Positions 25,068 to 36,584 of a stretch of DNA of 64,000 nucleotides are shown piece after piece. The stretch is from Carallia brachiata (taxonomy: Eukaryota > Streptophyta > Magnoliopsida > Malpighiales > Rhizophoraceae), in NCBI GenBank assembly GCA_021464245.1, contig JADCRB010000022.1, positions 1 to 64,000 of the forward strand. Reading direction: 5' to 3'. Under the pieces are notes generated by a model. That model saw only the letters and a list, made by a program, of their open reading frames with translations. It ran no database searches and was not told the DNA's origin. The position numbers and the translations under genes were made by a program. How positions within the stretch are numbered: position 1 is the stretch's first letter; each line of letters opens with the position of its first letter.

Positions 25068-26696
25068 ATGCTCCAAGTCATCTGTTTTCTTTTCATCTGT
25101 ACTTCTGCTCTGCTCTTGCTAGTGAGGCTTTGTGGAAAATCCAAGTCTCCGAACCACAACTTTCCTCCAGGACCGCCCAAACTCCCTTTCATTGGAAACC
25201 TCCACCAAATCGGTTTGCTGCCTCACCATTCTCTCACAACCCTTGCCAAGACATATGGCCCTGTCATGCATCTCCAGCTAGGCGAACTGTCGGCTGTGGT
25301 GGTTTCATCAGCAGAGGCCATCAAAGAGGTGCTTAAGACCAACGACCTGAGCTTCGCGCAAAGGCCTCGTGCTCTTGCCGCCGCAATACTGGATAGTGGG
25401 AATTCTGGCATATTCTTTGCTCCGTACGGAGATTACTGGACGCTGCTTAGGAAAGTTTGCACCCAAGAACTCCTGAATGCAAAGCGTGTGCAGTCATTGG
25501 CAACAATACGAGAAGATGAAGTGGGGAATCTGACACGGTTCATTTCTTCTCAAGATGGAGTTCCTGTCAACCTATGCAAGTGTCTTTCTGCCATGGCAAA
25601 TAATGTGGCGTCGCGCGCAGCATTGGGTGAGAAATGCCAAGACGGAGACAAATTCATTCATTGCTGAGTAGGATAATTGTACTTGGCGGAGGATACAGCT
25701 TGGCTGATCTTTTCCCTTCCATTGGATTTCTTCAATACATTACGGGGATGAAGCCGGCATTGGTGAGGATACAAAAGAAGCTTGATAAGATTCTCGACAA
25801 TATCATCAATGAGCACAAAGAAAGAAAATCTGCAGCTGTCCACAATGCTGAATCCAGTCACAACAATCTACTTAATGTGCTTCTAGACCTTCAGGAGTCT
25901 GATTGTCCTGAGATGCATCTGACGATGGACCAAATCAAGATCTTGATCACCGTAAGAATTAAAGGCAAATACAATACCTTTGAATTTATTTAGTAATTGC
26001 ACCGTTACGTAAACGTGTTCACTGAAATGAATGATGCCTGTTTTTGAACATTAATCATGTCTAACTACATTATTTCAGGAGATTGTCTTTGCTGCCACGG
26101 ACACAACAACATCAACAATGATATGGGCGATGTCTGAGTTGGTCAGGAACCCTGACGTTATGGAGAAAGCCCAGAATGAAGTTCGAGAAGCTTTCAAAGG
26201 AAGAATCAAGATAGAGGAGTCGGAAATTCAAGATCTTCATTACTTGAAGTCAGTCATCAGAGAAACTCTCCGCCTGCATCCTGCCATTACCATAACAACT
26301 AGAGAAGCAAGGGAAAAATGTGAGATTGGCGGCTACCAGATCCCAATGACAGCAGCAGTGTATGTCAACATATGGGGATTGGGTCGAGATTCAACCATCT
26401 GGATCGACCCTGACTCCTTCAAACCGGAGAGGTTCCAGAACTCTTCATTTGACTTCAAAGGCACCAACTTCAACATGATTCCGTTTGGAGGAGGAAGAAG
26501 GATTTGTCCAGGAATGTCATTTGCTACACCAAGTATAGGACTTGCACTTGCCCACTTGCTTTACCACTTTGACTGGAAACTTCCCCATGCGACCAGAGCA
26601 GAAGAGCTAGACATGAGTGAGCTTTTTGGAATGACCGTCCGAAGGAAACACGATTTGTGGTTGACTGCTACTGCTCGGGTTCCACTTGGCAATTGA
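25068..26696 (+). CDS. CYP71-type cytochrome P450 with one frameshift
   Basis: Exon 1 is 25068-25951 and exon 2 26079-26696, the single conserved intron of CYP71 genes; restoring one base would give about 500 residues, the family norm. Order of motifs: hydrophobic N-terminal anchor (MLQVICFLFICTSALLLLV), the proline hinge FPPGPPKLPFIGN, C-helix WTLLRKVC, I-helix FAATDTTTST, K-helix ETLR, PERF, and the haem loop FGGGRRICPG. These are ER-anchored monooxygenases, often of terpenoid or phenolic pathways; the substrate cannot be told. Near 25657-25659 one base is missing (ATTCA where the frame needs four bases before TCA), giving a stop at 25665-25667; the other frame resumes with SLLSRIIVLGGGYSLADLF. 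The I-helix has Ala where CYP71s usually have Gly before TDT. Either a recent pseudogene or an assembly error. Start at 25068 was chosen as the only ATG before the membrane anchor. Confidence 0.85.
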
Positions 26697-27834
26697 GATA
26701 TCAGGAACAAAAATAAAGCCTGACTATTATATCAGTTGGGGGTTTCTGTCAGATGCAGCAAAATACTAGGAAAAATTAGATCATACGATCTATTAGTAGT
26801 TTAATATGGATGTGCCTTGGTTATCTTGTCTACATACAATAGTTAAGTGAAACTCTTTATTATACGCTGCACTGAATAGTAGAGTCCATTTAAGAACTTG
26901 TGTCTATAAAGCTCTCTATGTTAATTGTTTACTCCATGTGCAAAACAAAACCAAAAGGCACGACTCAAAGAGAAAGAAAAGTGGACAGATCTGGACCCAT
27001 TTGCTCTGCAAAGGTTTCAGCCACCCAGAGCATGTTCTCCCAGTTTTGATCTCCCCTTTAAGTTTTCCTTTTAGATGAAAGGCTTAGGCCTATGCTTCCT
27101 ATCAAAATTACCTTCCCATAATGCTTCTTCTAATCACAGTTTTGAAACTCGTGGCTAGGCCCAGGTTGGGACTGGTCGATGGTGGTGCGGATGAATTCTG
27201 AGCAGGGTAATCTTGGAATAACGCAAATTAAGGCTTTAATACAAATATAATTGATAGAATCTGTCTGATTATTTTTGACCAAAGAAAAGGATCCTGTCTG
27301 ATTATAGTACAAGGTCTTTTATATAAGTCATCTTCAATAATCCTGTAAGATATATAGTAAGATATGACCAAATCCTTTTTTTTTTTTTTGTTGAACAAGG
27401 TAAGATATGACCAAATCATACGTTCATTTGTATAATGCCATATGGTATGATTTTGTCAATATCCTCTAATTCATATCCTCCCTCGATATAATTTGATCAT
27501 ATCTTACGAAATAAATCTGAACTATATGATACTCAGACATGATCCTGACAATGATAATAGTATTATAAGAATTATTATGCTTGAATGTTTTGAATGCGGC
27601 ATGGGTCGTGCCATTGCCATTGTTGACATGAGTGCTTTTGGAAGCCAATGGCCAAGTTCATACAAAAACACGTTAGTCAGACCGTGTTAAATTTGAGGTC
27701 AAGGCTATTTTGTTGTTGTTGTACTTAAACATGATTTCAGTAAGTGGACTGATTAGAACCATGTTGCAGGCACATTGTAAACCAAAAGTAATTAAAAAAA
27801 AAAGTGACAGTCTGGTATAAAAGCTTATAGCTTG
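26697..27834. other. Intergenic region after the P450
   Basis: P450 3' flank followed by A/T-rich DNA. No recognisable coding sequence or repeat structure. Confidence 0.6.
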
Positions 27835-28383
27835 CTAAAATCCCCTATTGTTAAAGTACAAGTAGGTTTGATTTCCAGAAGCTGTGGTTGCAGTAGCAGC
27901 AGAAAACCCAGTACAATTCTTCTCTGAACTAGTTTTACATATTTCAGCAATGTATTTGAAGAGCCGGCGTTCTTCATTGTAAGGACGGTCAACATAGTCT
28001 CTGATCGGCATCCACTGAGGAAAAAAAATGGAAAGTAAGGTTGAAAAAAAAAGCAGATCGTGTCGTCTGATTCTTTGAGGAAAGTCATTGGAACTACTCC
28101 AATCGCAACTAATTATGCAAAAATTTCTCTCTTGGTTATGCTAACTCTATTTTATTCAGGATTTCTTCAACCCCCACATCCAAGCAAGTATTGAACAATG
28201 CACTATTAAGGTTCATTTTGATTCAATCAAGGAATCAATAAGAGAGTCATGACTTGTTTATCATTTATCCATCGAAAATATTTGCCTGGCCTGCCTCGAT
28301 TTCTGAATCTTGCTTCTCAATGTCAACTAGAGCGTACGTAGCTTACATACAACAAATAAATCTGATTTTCAAAAAATGATTGG

Positions 28384-28878
28384 TGAAATTGCAAACTGAA
28401 CTTAAAAGGTTCAAAAAACATAAAAGGAAGAAGAACAGAAAAGCAGAAAAAAAAACACACACAACAGAAAGTTTTTGGAGCTAATAATTGTCACACACAT
28501 TTATTAGCTTGTAACCATTTAAAGGGTCATAGTACGTGAGCAAGTACAGTAATGATGTAAAAGAGCATGCATACCATGCTTAAAAAGCTAACTAAACAAA
28601 GCGTTGTCTTTCATAAGTTTAGAAAAGTGGACTGACAAGAATCCACTAACAAAATTATGCTGTAATAGCAACTTAATCTTTCTAAAGTACAAAAAAAGGA
28701 TCATTAGTTGGTTGCTTGAACTAAAACATATTCCAAGCTAACCAAAAACATTGCCTAAAGCAAACTTTAACAAAAAACTTTACTTGCTGCTGAAGTTGCT
28801 GGCTGTTATCACCGCATTCCAGCTTTTGTCTTTTCTGCAAAATGAAAGCTTGAACATGCAAGAAGCTAGGCTTCAACA
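28384..28878 (-). repeat. 3' LTR of the copia element
   Basis: 495 bp, TG...CA ended, matching the LTR at 32845-33320 with several substitutions and indels, the largest about 20 bases near 28490-28520. Confidence 0.9.
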
Positions 28879-30918
28879 CTCCTCCTTAGCTTCTTGGATG
28901 TTCAGTCCCAAATCACTCCTTAACTTCTCAAATCTGAGCCTTAATAAGGACTTGGCCATAATGTTTGCAAGCTGCAAATCAGAATAACAATGGAGCAAAA
29001 TAACTTCACCTTCCTGTTGAGCCTTTCTCATAAAATGATATTTGATCTTAATATGTTTTGTTCTCTCATGAAAAATGGGGTTTTTAGAGATGACAATTAC
29101 AGACTTGTTATCCACCAAAATCTCAGTAGGCATATCTTGAGGGCATTTCAATTAGCTAACACCTTCCTGAGCCAAATCCCTTGATTCACAGCCCCAGCAG
29201 TTGCAATATACTCTGCTTCAGCAGTTGACTGAGCTATTGTAGCCTGTTTTTTTGAACTCCAAGTAACCAATGCAGAACTAAGGAAGAAAACTTGACCAGA
29301 AGTGCACTTCAAGTCTTCAACAGATCTTCCTTAATCACTATCTGAGTACCCTTCAGAACTAAATCTCCTTTGCACAGTACTTCAACCCATAATTTACAGT
29401 TCCCTTAATATACTTGAGCACTTTTTTAGTAGCTTGAAAATGTAGCTCACTAGGATTCTGCATAAACCTTGAAAGCAAATTGGTAGCAAACATGATATCT
29501 GGTATGGTTGTAGTTAGATACAGTAGACAACCAATCAGACTTCTGTAAATGATTGCATCTGTTCTAATGGTTCCATCATCTTTTCTGAGTTTCTCATTTA
29601 ACATAAGAGGTGTAGAAATAGACTTGCAATCCTTCAATTTGAATTTTTTCAATACTTCTTTTGCATATTTCACTTGGCTGAGAAAGATAGCCTCCTGACA
29701 TTGTGAACTATGCATTCCCAAGAAAAATGACATAAAACCTAAGTTAGTCATTTCAAAATCCTTTTTCATATTAGTCTTCAATTCCTCAACCAAGCTATTG
29801 TTGCTTCCAGTTATTAATAAATCATCTACATAGACTGCTATCTGAGATGCTCATCAAGCCTGCTGTACCAGGCTGTTGGGGCCTGCTTTAAACCATATAA
29901 AGCTCTCTGCAGTAGATACACTTTGTCTTCTTGTCCCTCTTTTACAAAGCTCTCAGGTTGTTCAACATATATTTCCTCCTGTAACTGACCATTTAAAAAT
30001 GCTGACTTCACATCAAGCTGGAAAACATTCCAATTCTTTTGTGCTGTAAATGAAAGAAGAAGCCTGATAGTGTCCAGTCTACTGACAGGTGCAAAAGTCT
30101 TTAGGTAGTCCACACCAAACTCTTGTGAATATCCTTTCACAACTAGTCTAGCCTTGTGCCTATTCAATAAACCATCTGCATTGAGCTTTGATCTGTAAAC
30201 CCACTTGACACCAATCACTTGCCTATGAATTGGTCTAGCAACAAGCTTTCAAGTGTTGTTTTTTCAATCATACTGATCTCTAGCTTCATTGCCTCTATTT
30301 AAGAAGTTGACTTTGATGCTTCTTCAAAAATACAGGATCAAGAGAGACTTGATTGCTTCTCTCATAAAAATCTGCCAAAGTCCTAGTGCCCCTAACTGGA
30401 TTATCATCAAACTCAGCAATAACCTCATCAGAATCTGCATCTGGCTAATTTGGAGCTTGATTTGTTGTTGCTGGTTACAATCTTGAACTGATTTGATCTT
30501 TACTCCAATCCCAGCTAGCTTCTTCATAAAAAACTACACTCCTGCTGACCTCAACTTTCTTAGTTTGCAGATTATAAATCCTATAACCCTTAGCATTTAA
30601 ACTATAGCCCAACATGATTCCCATTTTTGTTTTTGCATCAAGCTTAGTTTTTTTAGCTTCAGGAACATGCCTGTAGCATATACAGTCAAACACTCTCAAG
30701 TGTTGTAAAGAGGGCTTCATGCCATGCCAAGCTTCATATGGGGTCTTCTTTCCTCCCAAAGCCTTTGTAGGAAGTCTATTTTGCAAATAAATAGCAGTAT
30801 TTGTTGCCTTTTCCCAGAAAGTTTTGGGCAAACCCTTTTCAAATAACAAACACCTTCTCATCTCCATTACAAATCTGTTTTGTCTCACACACCCCATTCT
30901 GTTGAGGTGTATAAGCAA
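28873..30918 (-). pseudogene. copia pol remnant: integrase C-terminus, reverse transcriptase, RNase H
   Basis: Pieces in several frames. 30918-30475 carries the end of the integrase core and its C-terminal segment (KTPYEAWHGMKPSLQHLRVF). 30218-29838 begins the RT ([33 protein letters not shown]). Around 29850-29810 the catalytic motif YVDD is readable, but about 30 codons that should precede it are missing after SRLDEHLR. 29793-29359 continues RT (MTNLGFMSFFLGM, IGCLLYLTTTIPDIMFA). 29151-28873 is RNase H (LVDNKSVIVISKNPIFHERT) ending RFEKLRSDLGL. Confidence 0.85.
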
Positions 30919-31373
30919 CAGTTAGTTGGTGATGAATACCTTCACCATGACAAAATTGGTTAAACTTTTCAGAAGTGTACTCACTTCCATTGTCAGACTT
31001 TATCATTTTGAGTTTGCATCCAGATGAGTCTTAACCTATGCTTTGAACTTGAAAAAGACTCTAGACACCTCTGACTTCTGTTTCAAGAAATAAATCTAGC
31101 ACATTCTTGTACAATCATTAATGAACAGAATGAAATATCTACTTCCATTTAGTGATGGTGTGCTCATGGGTCCACGCACATCAGTGTGCAAGAGTTCTAA
31201 CTTCAATGTTGCTCTTCTAGCTTGATTAACAGGGAATGAAAACTTACTTTGCTTTCCAATTGACAGGCCTTGCACACATCACCCTTTTGTGAAATAGCAG
31301 GCACATCCAACACCACTTCATGCTCATGCAATAAACTCAAAGTTTTGTAATTAAAGTGTCCTAATCTCTTATG

Positions 31374-32489
31374 CTAAAGAGTGGACTCATCAACAGAGTG
31401 AGTTAAAGCCTGACATTGCATGTGTTCCCATTCAACAGAAAAGCTCTTGTTCTTCATCTGAACAATTATTAATTCACACCCTTGTGAATCTAAAATTTGG
31501 CAAGCATTATTCTTAAACACCAAAGTATAACCCTTTTCAATTAACTGATCTACACTAAGTATGTTTTGTTCAATTTCGAGTACATAAAGCACTTTAATAA
31601 TGAGCTTACTACCTGTGACTGTGTTGATGGCTACTATGCCTCTTCCCTTTACATCAATGAACTCACCATTGCCACTTTCACTCTGGTCTTGAATGACTGA
31701 TCTGAAGTCTTGAACTTGTACACATCATTTGACATATGATAGGTACAACCACTATCGATCAGCCATCCATATGAATTGCTTCTATTTTTCTAGCTAGTGA
31801 CCATAAACAATTGTTCCTCATGCTGCTCATTTTCAGCTATTTGTGCTTGCTATGGCTTTTACTGCTGATTCCCTTTTGTTTTGCACACTTTGGCCATGTG
31901 GCCAAACTTCTTGCACACCCTGCACTGTATATCTGGTATGTACAAGCAAAACCTCTCAGTGTGAGTGGTCTTTTTTACAGTGCTTGCAAGGTGAAAAAAC
32001 CTTCTTCTTCTTCTCTGACCCTTTGCTACTCTCAGCATCAGCTTTCTCTTTGTCTTTCTTATCTTCAATATGTCTCATTGAGCTTGAAGATGACTTCTCC
32101 TTGCTCCTTACCATCAAGGCTGCTTCATTTTGCCTGATGGCTCTTCTAAGTTCCAAGGCTTTCAGGGCATTTACCAACTCAGCAAGTTTGAGCTTGCTCA
32201 AGTCTTTGGAATCTTCCAAACATGAAATTTTTGTTTCATACTTTTTTGGCAAGCAAACAAGGACTTTCTCTACAATTTTCTGGTTAGAAAGTTCTTCTCC
32301 TAATAGCTTGATCTCATTGACAGTCTTCATTAACCTGTCCGCAAATTTTTTCACAAACTCAGTGTCCTTCATTTTGATAGACTCAAATGCCCTTCTCAAG
32401 TTCAAAACTTGAATGTTTCTGGTTTGGTCACTGCCATGAAACTCTTCCTTCAACTTATCCCAAGCCTCTTTTGCTCCCTCACAAGCCAT
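31374..32489 (-). pseudogene. copia gag and gag-pre-integrase remnant
   Basis: 32489-31956 is the gag capsid-like domain (UBN2 type: KEAWDKLKEEF, LPKKYETKI). After a frame change the second zinc knuckle CRVCKKFGHMAKVC (C-x2-C-x4-H-x4-C) is readable near 31900. 31592-31374 resembles the region before integrase (QNILSVDQLIEKGYTLVF). Stops separate the pieces. Confidence 0.8.
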
Positions 32490-32844
32490 TATTCTGGAGA
32501 AAATAGCATTAGTGACCCTAAAATGAATGCATGCAAGAGCCTTATAGAACTTTGTTGTTTCTTCACTGTGATGCTTTATTTAAGCAATAGTTGGGTTATT
32601 GGGCAAAGCTGGTATTTGATCTTCATTCTCAACAAACTTCTAGAGATCTAGAGACCTCAAATATGCCTTCATTTTAACTGCCCACACTGGATAATTTTCT
32701 CCAACAAACATTGAAGGTGCTGAAGTAGGAAAAGAGCTGCTAGTAGCCATTTTTCTGGTTTTTTAGTAAGGTTCTCTCTTGATTTTATCCCTCACAAGTT
32801 CCTAAAATACAGGTCTCGTAAGATCATAGTAGCTCTGATACCAG

Positions 32845-33320
32845 TGAAAGTGCAAACTGAACTTAAAAAGGTTCAAAAAACATAAAAGAAAGAAGAACAG
32901 AAAAGCAGCAAAGAAAAACACAAGCAACAGAAAGTTTTTGGAGCTGATAATTGTCACATTTAAATGGTCATAGTACATGAGCAAGTACAAGCAATAATGT
33001 AAAAGAGCATGCATACCATGCTTCAAAAGCTAACTGAACAAAGCATTGTGTTTCATAAGTTCAGAAAAGTGGACTGATAAGAATCCACTAACAAAAGTAT
33101 GCTATAATAGCAGCTTAATCTTTTCAAAGTACAAAAAAAGAATCATTAGTTGGTTGCTTGAACTAAAACATATTCCAAGCTAACCAAAAACATTGCCTAA
33201 AGCAAATTATAACCAAAAACTTTTCTTGCTGCTGAAATTGCTGGCTGCTGTTACTGCACTCCAGCTTTTGTCTTTTCTGCAAAATGAAAGCTTGAACATG
33301 CAAGAAGCTAGGCTTCAACA
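32845..33320 (-). repeat. 5' LTR of the copia element
   Basis: 476 bp. Immediately followed on the minus strand by one spacer base and the tRNA-Met primer-binding site. Confidence 0.9.
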
Positions 33321-33790
33321 GATCGGTGTCTTAGGCTACACGGATTAATTAATAATTCAATTATGCATAAATCAGAGTTAAAGGACGAGAAGAGAAACAA
33401 GACATTGATCAAAACGAGGACAGTGCTGCCATGACACCTTAGACAGAATATGTACACAGATATCATTCACTGCTAATATGAAGCAAACTTATTACCTGAA
33501 TGCTAGAATTTCTACAAACTATCAAAGATCTCATAATCATGGTGGCATGCCAGAAAATTACCTTTCAAGTCTATGTGGATTTGTAACTTACTCCTGTTTC
33601 TTCTTTAACTTCTCGAATTTGGGGCTTTCAAAATGTCCTCGCCCTGTGCATATGCAAATTTTAATAGATGATGGAAAGGATCATGGATACAGGTTCTTCT
33701 AGAGCATTCCCAACAGGCTTACCTTATGAACTACCTCAGTCGGCAACGTCCATACTCCCGTACCTTTGAATCCACCGGACTTCTTCTTGA

Positions 33791-34539
33791 CTAAAGAACC
33801 AGCAAACAGAAAATAGTTGGCTTTAGTGACTCAAAGCCACTAAGCCAAAATGTCAAGCATATTACAACTTATTAACAAACTATATTGATTGGTTTCATCC
33901 TAAACAAAACAGCAGTATGTGTACGCATAGACAGTCCAAACCCGGTTTATAGTAGACAGGCATGGGATCATGGACAAAAAAAGATTAAAAAAGCCTCAAA
34001 TTTGAATGAAAGGAGTTATCAAATACCTCTCCTTTATCATTTTTCGCAAATGCTCCTAAACTCACTCGATGAGGAGCATAGATTGGAAAAGTATCAAGAG
34101 TATTAGGTAACTACTTTACTGACATCAAGTAGTATGCTTCAGCATAATGATATCGAAATCCTTCCTACATGGTAACAAATGCAAGAGCACAATGCAAAAA
34201 ATTCGTCGGAGTCAACAATGCAACGACATGTGTTAGGACGTATATTCACCCGAACTGCGGGTTCGACTAGATTAGCAAGTTCAATTGGTAACTTCATCCA
34301 ACTAACTCTCTTGCCCTGATGAAAACTTTACCATAAGTAATTATGTTTTTTAATTTAAAAGTGGAGAAGGAAATATATATACGTGTCCGTAGCTTAAACT
34401 TCTTCTCTTCTTTTAATTCCAACTCAAAGGAGGAGAGGGCCCATATAACATTTTCACGATTGGATTGAAATCTGCGCTGCATTTGCAACAATGGAAGTGG
34501 AAACAAAAACCCACCAGGCCACCACCCAAAAGCATTCCA
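33791..34539. other. Spacer between Nudix relic and solo LTR
   Basis: Expected location of the missing 5' Nudix exons, but none could be recognised. No other feature seen. Confidence 0.5.
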
Positions 34540-34544
34540 CATTC

Positions 34545-35015
34545 TGTTGGTTTTGGAGATCATATTGAATGAAGAAACATTAATACAGAAGTTGCAGTAG
34601 AGATTTTGCAGCTTCTGGAAAATTGCAGAGGAGAAAATGCAGAGAATGAGCATGGCAGCAAAGGAAAAAGGTACAAACTGATTTCATTGCATTTCATTGA
34701 TAATTAACTTCAGTATATATGAAGTTTCTGCAGAAACTACATCATTTTCCAATTTAAAATTTGATTACAAAATTTAAATTTAGTAGCTGTTGGAGTTTTG
34801 CAGTTTTTACAGCTTTTTAATTTGAAATTCAAATACAAACTAAAGTAGGAAAAGCCTTCTCTACAAATCCATTTCAGCGTCTTCAACTCAGCTACTTTAG
34901 CCACCATAACTGATTTTTGGTTGCTAGAGGGAAGCACTTAAGCAAGGCTAAAGCTTGAAACAAAAGAAACAATAACATAAACTTTAATAATGCAGCAGCA
35001 CCACTACTGCCATCA
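34545..35015. mobile_element. Candidate solo LTR
   Basis: The segment starts TGTTGGTTTTGG and ends GCCATCA, and is flanked by identical 5-mers CATTC at 34540-34544 and 35016-35020. Its 471-bp length resembles the copia LTRs in this window, though the sequence is not obviously the same family. Confidence 0.6.
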
Positions 35016-35027
35016 CATTCACCCAAA

Positions 35028-35943
35028 GCAGCCAAAAACGGCAACTTAAGACCTCAGCAGAGTGCCCCATTTGTTGCTCGGCCACTGAGACCGTAGAGCA
35101 TCTTTTTTTCTTCTGTCCACATGCTATGGCCACTTGGAGGCTATCTCTGTTAAATTATAATCCAAATGCCAATGACTTCCCTTCCTTTGATAAATGATGG
35201 GAAATCTCTTCAAACTTTCTCAATAGCCAGCCTTTTGCAATAGAATTGGCAGCGATCGTTCTCTGGGAAATTTGGAAAGCAAGAAACACGCTTATTTTTG
35301 AACGCAAGTAGCCATATCCCCCGGTTTCAGCGACCAAGGCAGTGAATCTATGGAATGAGATCCAAGCAATGTCCTTTTTCTTGCCCAAAGGACAAGCAAC
35401 GAACAAACTTTTGGAGCTCTGGTGTCATCCAGTACAAGACCAAGTAAAGGTAAATTGTGATGCTTCTGTCCACCAAGATTGCAACCAAGCTGGCCTAGCT
35501 GTTGTTTGCACGAATTCCGCGGGACGCCTAATAGAAGGAATTGCATCACAGTGCAGTGCAAGGTCCACGCTTTCGGCTGAAGCACATGCATTACGCTTGG
35601 GCGTCAATTTTGCCAAAGGACGGAGATTCACAAAAGTTATTTTGGAAATTAATTCAAAACAGCTTTTTGACATGCTTATTGGACCTAAATGCAAAAGGCC
35701 ATGGGATATTAATACCATACTAGGAGACATTGATGCTCCTGTACCTTCTTTTGTATTTTGCTCATTTAGTCTTGTTTATAGATAGGCAATCGCGCGGTAG
35801 ATTGGATTGCTAAACAATACCGTACCAATATGTGCCCTGCGAATTAGTTTGCCAACCCGCTTGCTGAACTCGCAAATATCATATGTATGGACTTATCTCA
35901 TTCTCATAAATGAAAACTCATCACATACACGGAAAAAAAAAAA
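35028..35943 (+). mobile_element. 5'-truncated LINE (plant L1-type) remnant
   Basis: The 3' end of a non-LTR element: a zinc-binding RT-associated domain (CPICCSATETVEHLFFFCP near 35065-35120), several stops, then an RNase H-like domain (VKVNCDASVHQDCNQAGLAV, TLSAEAHALRLGV) and a terminal A run at 35933-35943. The 9-mer TCACCCAAA is present just before the element (35019-35027) and just after the A run (35944-35952), the target duplication. The open frame 35342-35785 is this relic, not a host gene. Confidence 0.88.
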
Positions 35944-36584
35944 TCACCCAAAAGTTGGTTGGTGTTTAGAAAGTTCAAAAAATTGAAAGGGCTGACACCA
36001 TATAGGGGTAGCCTAAATGGGGTCAAGGGCTTCTGTTCATCATGTCTTGCTGAACCCCAACAGCTAATGAATTAATGGGGACAAGCATGTGGGCTTGTAA
36101 TATACCCACCGTTTGCAATCTGAAGAAAATCAACCTATAGCTGCATTTCGGTCATCTATGACTATGCCATGATTCTATTGCAAAAATTTGCAAATAGGAT
36201 TTTAATCAATTCTATTAGTGGCCTCTCCATCATGTATCGGGCAGAATAGAACATTAGTGACTGTTATGCCAATTTAGAAAATAAAATGGAGTAAGATTTA
36301 ATTTTATACATACACACACACAGAGATAAACAGGAAGGGCATCGAACACTTTGCAGTTGATGGCCTAAATTTGATGTAATTGATAGAGGAATAATGTGCG
36401 TAGAAAAATAAACGACTTTCTGTTTATCTGTTACATTTGTTTGACTTCTGCGGCTTCTGCCGAGGAAATATGAGGAAAGAATACTTATTTTGTGTAATTT
36501 CCGACTCTTGAATGTATACACAATTGGGATTCTTTTGTATCAGCTGATTCTAAGACTAGGACGTTTGAATTACTGAACCTCATT
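35944..36584. other. Spacer, ABCG 3' flank
   Basis: No gene recognised. It would contain the ABCG 3' UTR. Confidence 0.55.

Larger units (their letters stand above)
28384..33320 (-). mobile_element. Decayed Ty1/copia LTR retrotransposon
   Basis: Complete structure on the minus strand: 5' LTR 33320-32845, primer-binding site complementary to initiator-Met tRNA (TGGTATCAGAGC, at 32842-32831), gag, integrase, reverse transcriptase, RNase H in copia order, polypurine tract AAGGAGGAG, 3' LTR 28878-28384. The LTRs start TGTTG and end TTTCA. Flanking 5-mers on the gene strand are CGATC and CAATC (with one extra C), an imperfect target duplication. Many stops and shifts plus a deletion in the RT region make it non-autonomous. 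It interrupts an exon of the Nudix pseudogene. Confidence 0.92.
27835..33790 (-). pseudogene. Nudix hydrolase (plant NUDT2/10-like) relic, interrupted by a copia element
   Basis: Four exon remnants on the minus strand recall plant NUDT2/7/10 proteins: 33790-33723 (KKSGGFKGTGVWTLPTEVV), 33643-33592 (GEDI, then after a frameshift IREVKEETG, the Nudix box), a remnant around 28383-28290 (SFFE ... DIEKQDSEIEAGQ, interrupted by the retrotransposon on its upstream side), and 28014-27835 (WMPIRDYVDRPYNEERRLFK to a final TAG). Plant NUDTs hydrolyse ADP-ribose, NADH and related nucleotides. Lesions: the PTG before the Nudix box reads PTE, the box exon is frameshifted, a GC replaces GT at the third exon's donor, the third exon has shifts, and the 4.9-kb element sits inside it. 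The 5' exons were not found to the right. Clearly non-functional. Confidence 0.75.

Noticed and set aside
31811..32412. Plus-strand frames of 108 and 189 codons
   Set aside because: Antisense shadows of the copia gag region.
35342..35785. 147-codon frame that could be a host RNase H gene
   Set aside because: Upstream zinc-binding remnant, A tail and flanking duplication show it is a truncated LINE.
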